From the NCBI GenBank assembly GCA_023374045.1, contig CM041778.1, positions 404,610,438 to 404,674,437 on the forward strand: a stretch of DNA of 64,000 nt, written 5' to 3'. The notes below the pieces were generated by a model. It had not been told where the DNA came from. It did not search any database and saw nothing but the letters and a program-made list of their open reading frames with translations. The position numbers and the translations under genes are program-made. How positions within the stretch are numbered: position 1 is the first letter of the stretch; every line of letters begins with the position of its first letter. Shown here in pieces: positions 57,438 to 64,000 of the stretch. The stretch is from Limonium bicolor (lineage: Eukaryota > Streptophyta > Magnoliopsida > Caryophyllales > Plumbaginaceae).

Positions 57438-57712
57438 CGTCCGTAGCCACGGACCTAATGTCCGAGACCACGGACCCCAATTGAATTAAATGATTTCAAA
57501 AACAGAACAGAAATAAAAACGAAGACTTGAAAGGTCCGGGGCCACGGACAGGGTGTCCGTGGGCCCGGACATGTGTTGACAGAAACCCTAAAATTTGAAA
57601 ATTTGAAAAATATAAAATCTCGCCACCGTCCGTGGGTGTCCGTGGTCACGGACAACCCGTCCGTGGTCCCGGACAATGAGTTCGAGGTCACGGACAACCC
57701 ACGGAGAGTGGG
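57438..57712. repeat. GTCCGTGG/CCACGGAC hairpin array in the TR-GAG LTR
   Basis: About ten arms of the type GTCCGTGG, GTCCGGG or their complements in 275 bp, arranged as short inverted pairs (e.g. GTCCGTGGTCACGGAC with a 7-bp stem). In element orientation it lies 580-860 bp downstream of the TATA box. Confidence 0.82.
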
Positions 57713-58289
57713 TTTTTGATGGTTCCCGAAGGTGTTTTGAGCTCAAATTTTATGGGTGTGTAGCCTGAAAGATTATAAACACGTTAGTAATTGAAAGAAC
57801 CCAATTTGAAATCAAAATTAATACGAAACTTAGCAATCAAGTAACAAGGTAGTAGCTAAAACAATTAGTGATACAAAAGCGAAAAAGAGTTAGTTTGAGC
57901 CCAAATTTTGAGGCAAGACAGATAATACCGTAGAGAATTAGGAAAGTGGAATTTCTACCTGTTTTACCTTCGGGTTCACAATGATTCTTCACACCGGGAT
58001 TCGTCGAGTGCTCCGTTGATGGCAGACCCGAAAGGTTTTCGGACCAAGCTTCTGGTTGTTGGTTGTTCTTGCTGTTGTTCATGTTTTGGTGGTGTTTTTG
58101 TGGGGTTTTGATGATTATTGGTGCCTTGGGGATTGGAAAACAAGTTTAGATGGTGATTTCGGGGGGTTTTCGGTATGATTCGGGTGGCCGGGTGTTGGAA
58201 AACGTGAGAGAGAGAGAGGAGGCTGTGCTTTCTGACTCCCTAGGGTTCTTGAGCTTGTGAGATTCTGATTTTATCAAAAAACCTATCCC

Positions 58290-58297
58290 CTTATATA
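58290..58297 (-). promoter_or_regulatory. TATA box of the TR-GAG LTR
   Basis: Minus-strand TATATAAG, about 510 bp inside the LTR start. Confidence 0.6.
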
Positions 58298-58803
58298 GAC
58301 TTTCTTAAAGATAAAGAAAATCTAGTAAAAGTAAGATTTTTTGATATTTTAATTAAATGACTTCCCAAAGGAATTTTGCTGTGAAATTTTAACCACATGT
58401 CAAGGATGACAATTATGAATTTTTGAAGTGGAATTGGATTTTTTAAATGTTGGAATATTTTTAAATTGAATTTCTCGTCAGATTCAGTCAGAAATTGCTA
58501 GAAAATTATTGGAAAACTCAATAAATCAAAATTCCAACGCATTATGATTAGAATGTCATCCTCTATCATGGGTTTAAAATATCAAAGCATTTCAAGCTGA
58601 TTTGGGCATCTTTTGGAGGAGAGAGAAAGCCTATAGGAGGTCTTAGGAGCCATTAAAAATTACGAAAACACCCCTGACAATGATGAAACGTCTCCTGCCC
58701 TGGGAATGCGCAACGAGCCAGATCTCTCATTACGCGATTAAATGCCCTCACAACCAAAACCTTGTAGACCCTGACCAGAGGGGGTCAAATTTTGGGTATA
58801 ACA

Positions 58804-58822
58804 GAATGCCCCCCGTCAACTG
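58804..58822 (-). other. Polypurine tract of the TR-GAG element
   Basis: Minus-strand TTGACGGGGGGCATTC directly abuts the LTR at 58803. Confidence 0.7.
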
Positions 58823-58914
58823 GACTTTGTAATGGATGTGATAAGTCTGGTTGATGCTTGAGTGATGCCGCAAAATTTTTAGATTCCAAGAATCCTCCAG
58901 TTGTGCGAAAAACC

Positions 58915-59135
58915 GTGTTGACTACCTAAGCAACAGACGTTGTCGAGCTGTTCTAAGGCGTGATACCTATAAGTGAAAATGTGCCAGCTATTCTAAGGTG
59001 CTGACTACCTATAATACATGAAATGACGTCAAACTATTCTAAGGACGCAACTATTCAATGCGCTGACTACCTGTAACAAATGAAATGAAGCAATGTCAAG
59101 CGATTATAAGGCGTTGACTACCTAGGATGTGAAAA
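58915..59135. repeat. Degenerate tandem repeat (CTATTCTAAGG...GACTACCTA)
   Basis: Four diverged copies of about 55-65 bp, each with a variant of CTATTCTAAGG followed by TGACTACCTA and an A-rich spacer. Confidence 0.7.
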
Positions 59136-59451
59136 CTGGATGGTATGCAAATGCAAGAATGCTGAAATGCTAATGATGCTGATGCCGATGATAATGCTGA
59201 TGATGTTGATGATGCTCGGATGCTTCTGGGGACCGAAACCCGTGCCAATGCTCCTGGCTGGACCCAATATGGACTTATTGCCATCGTCCCCCAAGCCGGT
59301 GTGCAGGGATAACTCCTGGTAAAAACCCTGGGGACTTATTGCCTTTGCCCACCATTCGTTGATCCCAAAAATAAGTTGACATCACAAAATGAGGATTTAT
59401 TGCCATCACCTCGCCAACTTTCTGTTGCCAGGTCTTGTAACGCGCCTGGAT

Positions 59452-59840
59452 AATACAACTAGGTCTTATGACGAGCCTATATGAATGAGATGAATGTAAT
59501 GTGTTTGATGGGAGTGGGTAAGCTAAAAGGTAATGCTAGGTCTTACTACGAGCCTAAGGGAATGCAACTAGGTCTTATGACGAGCCTAAGGAAGGATCTA
59601 GGTCTTATGACGAGCCTATGGGTGGATCTAGGTCTTATGACGAGCCTAAGGATGGATCTAGGTCTTATGACGGGCCTAAGGAAGGATCTAGGTCTTATGA
59701 CGAGCCTAAGGATAGTTCTAGGTATAATGACGAGCCTAAGGAAGGATCTAGGTCTTATGACGAGCCTAAGGATGGATCTAGGTCTTATGACGAGCCTAAG
59801 GAAGGATCTAGGTCTTATGACAGGCCTAAGGATTGGTTCT
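59452..59840. repeat. 30-bp tandem repeat array
   Basis: Unit approximately AGGTCTTATGACGAGCCTA plus AGGATGGATCT, about ten contiguous copies from 59569, with looser copies before. Alternating GGAAGGATCT and GGATGGATCT spacers hint at a 60-bp higher-order unit. Because 30 is a multiple of three, several frames are open on both strands; these are not genes. Confidence 0.9.
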
Positions 59841-59899
59841 GAGCGAAAATGTGTTAGGTGCATGATGAATGTAAAAGGACTAAGGCTTATGGCAAACCT

Positions 59900-60135
59900 G
59901 GAGATGGTAGGGCTCATGACGGGCTTGTGGGTGTGTAAATGTGAAGGAAGGGCTTAGGTCGGGCCTGTGGATGTGGAGGTAGGGCTTAGGACGGGCCTGT
60001 GGATGTGAAGGTAGGGCTTAGGACGGGCCTGTGGATGTGGAGGTAGGGCTTAAGACGGGCCTGTGGATGTGGAGGTAGGGCTAAGGACGGGCCTGTGGAT
60101 GTAGAGGTAGGGCTTAAGATGGGCCTGAGTGATGT
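59900..60135. repeat. 32-bp tandem repeat array
   Basis: About seven copies of GTAGGGCTTAGGACGGGCCT followed by GTGGATGTGGAG. The core GGCTTAGGACGGGCCT is similar to GGTCTTATGACGAGCCT of the neighbouring array, so both probably share an ancestor. Confidence 0.88.
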
Positions 60136-61934
60136 GAGAGGGTTTTAAAACCTTTGGGTTTCGGGTTTTTGGGCCTCCATCGGTGTCGTTGTTGCAATTG
60201 TGGACCAACAATTGCCCCCAGTATTTTTCCTTGAGGTGATCTGAGTTTTCAGGGCTTCATGGCAATCGAACGGAACGATCGATTGCCCCCAGTATTTTCT
60301 TTGATTAATTGCGCAAGAACAAATCTCATCCTCACAAGGTCAAGGTTTATTTTGATGTGGTGCCTTCTATCCTACACTCAAAGTGTTTGATGTTTGCACT
60401 CGTGCCCTCCTTTTGGTCAAGACATCTCAACCACCGAATTTGACATTTGTTAGATTTACGCGTTCAACCTGTTACTTTCACGTGATTGGATACACAACTA
60501 CTAAGTAGGAAGTATTTTAAGCTTGTAACGTGGCTATGAGGTGTGATGAAAGACAAAGGGATGATGAAGGAATGTTTAGGATATGTGGAGCTATAAGGGT
60601 GACCAAAGCTACAACTTGCACCTTCTCCTGGACTTGCTTTCTTTGTCTTAAAGTCGTTTGGCTACTTCCCGATGACTTCGCTTATGAGCTTGGAACTCTG
60701 GATTTTTGAGTTGTTCCTTGCACCTTATATTTTTTCCCGATTTTAGATTTCTTCGAGGCTCTTCAGGTTTGCCTTTCTTGAATCTCTTTTCCTTCGGGGT
60801 TCTTGTGTTTCCCGGTTTTGTACTTTGAGAGCTGTTTTTGATGTTAGCTCATTTGGATCCTGTGCCACTTTGGGGCCATTTACGGATCGTTTCGTCATGC
60901 TGGCAGCAGTTTTGCTTCTTTGAACTTGTGAAGTTGCTGTTCGGAAGTCGGGCTCCCTGCTTCCCTTGGTCACCGGGTTGGTTATTCATCATTGGCTGGC
61001 TTATTTTGTGGAGTTTGTAGCGTTGAAAAAGAGAACGTATATGAAAAGCTCAACGGGGGTGCCTAGGGTTAATGTCATGGTTCACAAGCTTTTTGGCTGT
61101 GTGGTGCTGTACCTAGGTGCTTCGTCATCCCTAATAGTTGTGTATCTGTTCTTTGTTACTTTTCATAGGTTTAAGCGTACATTTACAAATTATCTCCTTC
61201 GGTTGGAGTCATGCTGTTTACCTTACCTTTGAATGTGACCTCTCTGGAGTCGTGTAAAAATGACACGCTCGTTCTCTCTTGGTTTTACCACTCAAGATGC
61301 TCTCACGCAATGTTCGCTCAAAGACTTGTTCACGCGCTTAATGAAATAATCATCTTCGGTCTTAAACTCAGATTTCCCCCAGTATTGTTGTGGGGTTTAC
61401 TTAACAAACCTTTTGGATACCCAAGTTATTTGTGGAGGGTGATTGCATGTGTGATGGTAAACGATGGTGGTGAGCGGTGATGGGGTGATTGCTGAATGAT
61501 TTTTTGTTCTTTTGGCGGCAGCAGTCTTGGTTTAAGCTTTGGTGAAGTGGTGGAAATGATGGGATGCTGTATGGTGATTGTAATGGAGGTGGTGAATGCT
61601 TGGATGGGAAAGTGATTTTGTACAAGAGGTTTCACGAGAAACAAAGGTTTTTCCTTTTGTATGTTTGCAGACATGCTCTATGAGTGAGAGAGTTTTTCCC
61701 TTTTTCTTTTCTTCCTCTTCTTTTCTTTTTTTTGGCACATGAACAAATATATAAACATTAAAACATGAATAAAGAGGAAATTTTATTGATAACCAAAAGA
61801 AGTAACAATGACATCGAGTACCAACTAAAAGGGAGAGACAACTAAACTAGCTAAAGAACTTAAAAGAAAAGACAGAGGAAGAAGACAAAAGCTCCGCAAA
61901 ACAACTAAAGGAAGAAGAAAAATAACAAAAACCC
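60136..61934 (-). other. Non-coding part of the TR-GAG interior
   Basis: No protein domain in any frame. TTGCCCCCAGTATTTT recurs near 60210 and 60280, with a variant near 61375. C/T-rich and A/G-rich stretches (61680-61930) flank the gag stop. Confidence 0.6.
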
Positions 61935-63473
61935 CTAATGATGTTCTGACATGGGATTCCAGAAGATATTCCCACGCTCCGAGAACTGAAGTCCCTGGTC
62001 AATCAGGTCCTGGATCTTATGCTGTAGGGCCCTGCAATGATCGGTGTCGTGACCAGGTAACTGATGGTAGAGACAGAACTGGTTTGGACTCCTGCCCAAA
62101 CGGGTGACTCCTAGTCGGGGCGGAAGAGGCTGTAAGATGTTCTGCTCCTGGAGCTTTTTCAGAGCATGACTCAAGGGCCGACCGATATCTGTGAATTCTC
62201 GTTGACTGAAATCCGGTCTTGGAGGTGGTACTGCTCGATAGCTCCTCCCTTGTTCCCTTCGCTGCTGGACTGCATTCACCTCGTACTGTCCCGTGTACCT
62301 TTGCGGTGTGCTCTGTGCGTAAGCTGCGCTTGAGTAGGAAGCCTTTACTGGTTCAGATTTTGGGAACTTTGAATTACTCCCTGATCCTCGAGGATATCCG
62401 AGCTTTAGGTCTCCCTTGTGGATCTTTTCCTCCAAAACTCCTACTTGGCCCATGAGCATATCAAAGCTTGGAAAGTACATATACTTTAATTCATCATTGT
62501 ACTGCTTTTACATGTTCTCAACGATCATGCGAATTTGTTCCTGCTCATCCATCCTTGTAGGCATGCCTGCTGCCTTCCTCCTCCACCACTATATAAAGTC
62601 AGACATGGATTCACTTCCCGTTTGACGTGTGCTAGCGAGATCAGACCGGGTGATTTCCAAATTTTTAGCATACTCAAAGTGAGTCAGGAAAGCTTCACAT
62701 ATCTCCTCATATGTCTTGGTATTCATTCTCTGAGTTAGGTACCATCGTTAAGGGATCTCATCTAGGTATCGGGCAAAGACTTTGGCCTTCTGCATATCAT
62801 TGAGCCTCAGGATAGACATCTCTCGATCAAACATTGCCAGATGAATTTGGGGATTGGTCGAGCCTTTGTAGAGAGCCAAGGTGGGGAGCTTCAACTTCAC
62901 AGGTAGCTCAACATCTGGATAGGATCCCATGGAGAGATAGTCAAAACTAGCGGGTTTACCGGCCTTTTCCATGCGCTCAATGCGCCTCAGAGCCCTCTGA
63001 ACTTCAGCGGCTAACTGGTTCCCGGGAGCACCACCCCCGTATCCAACTTGGGTGTCATGTCCCTCCAAGGAGATGTTGTCCATGCCGTATAAAGGATTGA
63101 CAAATCCTTGCAGCGGTCTTTCTTGTCTTGCCGCCTCCAGAGATCCTATTTTCTCATGGAGCTCAACGGTTGCTGTTGTATGCCGTGCCTCCAAGGCTTC
63201 AATGGCAGCTTGATGTCTCTGTACCAGGCTGGCTATTCGATCCTACTCCCCTGTCGAACCCTCAGTGGTCCTGCTTTGGGCTGCCGTTTCCAACGTGGCC
63301 AACTTATCTTCCAGCTTGGCAATTGTGTCCACATATTTATTCTCGAGTGCCTGGATTGCCTCCTAGTGTTTCAAATCAAAAATTTTCATAAGCTCCTCAA
63401 CAGAAGTGTTCTGGTTTTCCCCTCCTTCTTGCTGATCCTCCTGTAGGATATCGTCATGTGCATGGACCGACAT
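61935..63473 (-). pseudogene. Gag of the TR-GAG element (several stops)
   Basis: Minus-strand frame from about ATG 63473 to TAA/TGA at 61935. The N-terminal part has heptad-like Glu/Leu/Ala-rich sequence (coiled coil). The gag core includes KLKLPTLALYKGSTNPQIHLAMFDREM, a segment with FLTHFEYAKNLEI and a QTGSESMSDFI motif. The C-terminal part has CLYHQLPGHDTDHC, the C-x2-H-x4-H-x4-C knuckle form seen in Tat/Ogre gag. In-frame stops near 63364, 63245, 62746, 62590 and 62510 break it. No pol frame follows. Confidence 0.75.
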
Positions 63474-64000
63474 GTCAGATGAGCTGGAGTCTACCTCGGG
63501 ATGGAATAATGGAAGTGGGGGAGTAGGCAGTCGGGTCAAACGTCCGGAACTTCTGTCCCAGCGCCTTTCTGAAATCTTGCCTTCTTTCTGTTTTAGGGGA
63601 AAAAAAGAAACATTAAGGTACGGGCTTTCAACGACGTGGAAAGGTTTTCCTCTGAGGGCCCTTGTGTTCTAATTACCGGACTCTTTTGCTTTTTTTTTGG
63701 ACTGTTCGGGCCGAACGGGCTGGAGATTTTTGGCATGTGAAATGGGCTAACAACCCTAAAGGGAATAATGGAAACCTTCAAGCTTATTCAAAGAGGATGA
63801 CCTCGTGGAGGTACAGGCATTTGGGCCACTGAAACCTTCAAGCATTTCATTCGGACTGGGAGGGATTGATGGATTGATACAGACATTGGGCCTGAGGCCC
63901 AGGAGAAAAAGAACATATGCACAAAAGTCTTTCATAAGGAGGTGATGCAAATGTCCTCACAAAATGACTCAGTCCAACGGGTACAGATCGATCCGGAGAG
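63474..64000 (-). other. Leader of the TR-GAG element up to the window edge
   Basis: No supported coding sequence. A short direct repeat, GAAACCTTCAAGC, occurs at about 63771 and 63831. The primer site and 5' LTR are not reached. Confidence 0.5.

Larger units (their letters stand above)
57008..58803 (-). repeat. 3' LTR of the TR-GAG element
   Basis: On the minus strand it starts TGTTATACCCAAAATTTGAC and ends GAGGCTCACA; 1796 bp. The right edge is supported by the adjoining polypurine tract; the left edge rests on the terminal TG and is less sure because the partner LTR is not visible. Confidence 0.68.
57008..64000 (-). mobile_element. Gag-only LTR retrotransposon (TR-GAG type, Tat/Ogre-like), right end outside window
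   Basis: The left LTR (57008-58803) is followed by a polypurine tract, 3.1 kb of non-coding tandem repeats and a minus-strand gag (63473-61935) with no protease, RT or integrase after it. The gag knuckle variant C-x2-H-x4-H-x4-C and long coiled N-terminus resemble Ogre/Tat gag. The 5' LTR must lie right of the window. Confidence 0.75.

Noticed and set aside
59481..59957. 158-codon + frame and 123-codon minus frame with periodic peptides
   Set aside because: Produced by a 30-bp tandem repeat that keeps several frames open; no start context or domain.
59452..60135. CRISPR-like regular repeats
   Set aside because: Units are contiguous without unique spacers and the genome is a plant; this is an ordinary tandem repeat.
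60743..61674. Several frames of 60-90 codons on both strands
   Set aside because: Within the non-coding part of the TR-GAG element, mutually overlapping and without any family resemblance.

Overview
The window is plant nuclear DNA, most likely from a eudicot with a large, repeat-rich genome. It is dominated by nested LTR retrotransposons with plant-type primer-binding sites (initiator-Met and Asp tRNA types), plus foldback MITEs, a CACTA transposon end and a LINE remnant. Only one clearly intact host gene was found: a four-exon glycerophosphodiester phosphodiesterase (39682-41075, + strand). The species cannot be named from the sequence.

Layout. (1) Positions 1-36733 hold a minus-strand Athila/Tat-type Ty3/gypsy element whose left end lies outside the window. 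Its gag gene is split in two by a 31.5 kb insertion flanked by the 5-bp duplication ATGAT (2991-2995 and 34551-34555). (2) The insertion (2996-34550) is a minus-strand chromovirus with unusually long LTRs (about 5.2 kb each). Between gag and protease it carries a complete AlkB-type 2-oxoglutarate/Fe(II) dioxygenase reading frame. Its gag is divided by three intron-like gaps of about 80 bp that restore the frame when removed. One further splice donor after gag can join in frame either to the AlkB exon, which ends in its own stop, or to the pol exon. (3) The right LTR of that element was hit by two younger elements: a nearly intact Tekay-like chromovirus (15786-24659) and a non-autonomous element with an Asp-tRNA primer site (25300-30531). 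The left LTR carries a foldback MITE (about 5238-5771).

(4) Positions 36734-38794 are a copia-type remnant. (5) The GDPD gene follows. (6) Positions 42030-49147 are a non-autonomous element with LTRs of about 3 kb and only 772 bp between them; its left LTR holds a MITE with a 9-bp duplication. It sits in the 5' part of a LINE-like sequence whose ORF1 (RRM domain) is interrupted again by a 3.45 kb solo LTR (50055-53504). (7) At 55517 a CACTA element end begins, cut at about 57008 by a gag-only LTR element (TR-GAG type) that runs off the right edge and contains several tandem-repeat families.

Two themes stand out. The first is the AlkB-bearing retrotransposon with an inferred alternative-splicing switch between Gag-AlkB and Gag-Pol. 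The second is that four different LTR families here each carry an array of short GC-rich hairpins, each family with its own sequence, at least partly in the region expected to be transcribed as the 5' leader. Boundaries supported by target-site duplications and paired LTRs are firm. Intron, isoform and regulatory calls are inference without RNA data.
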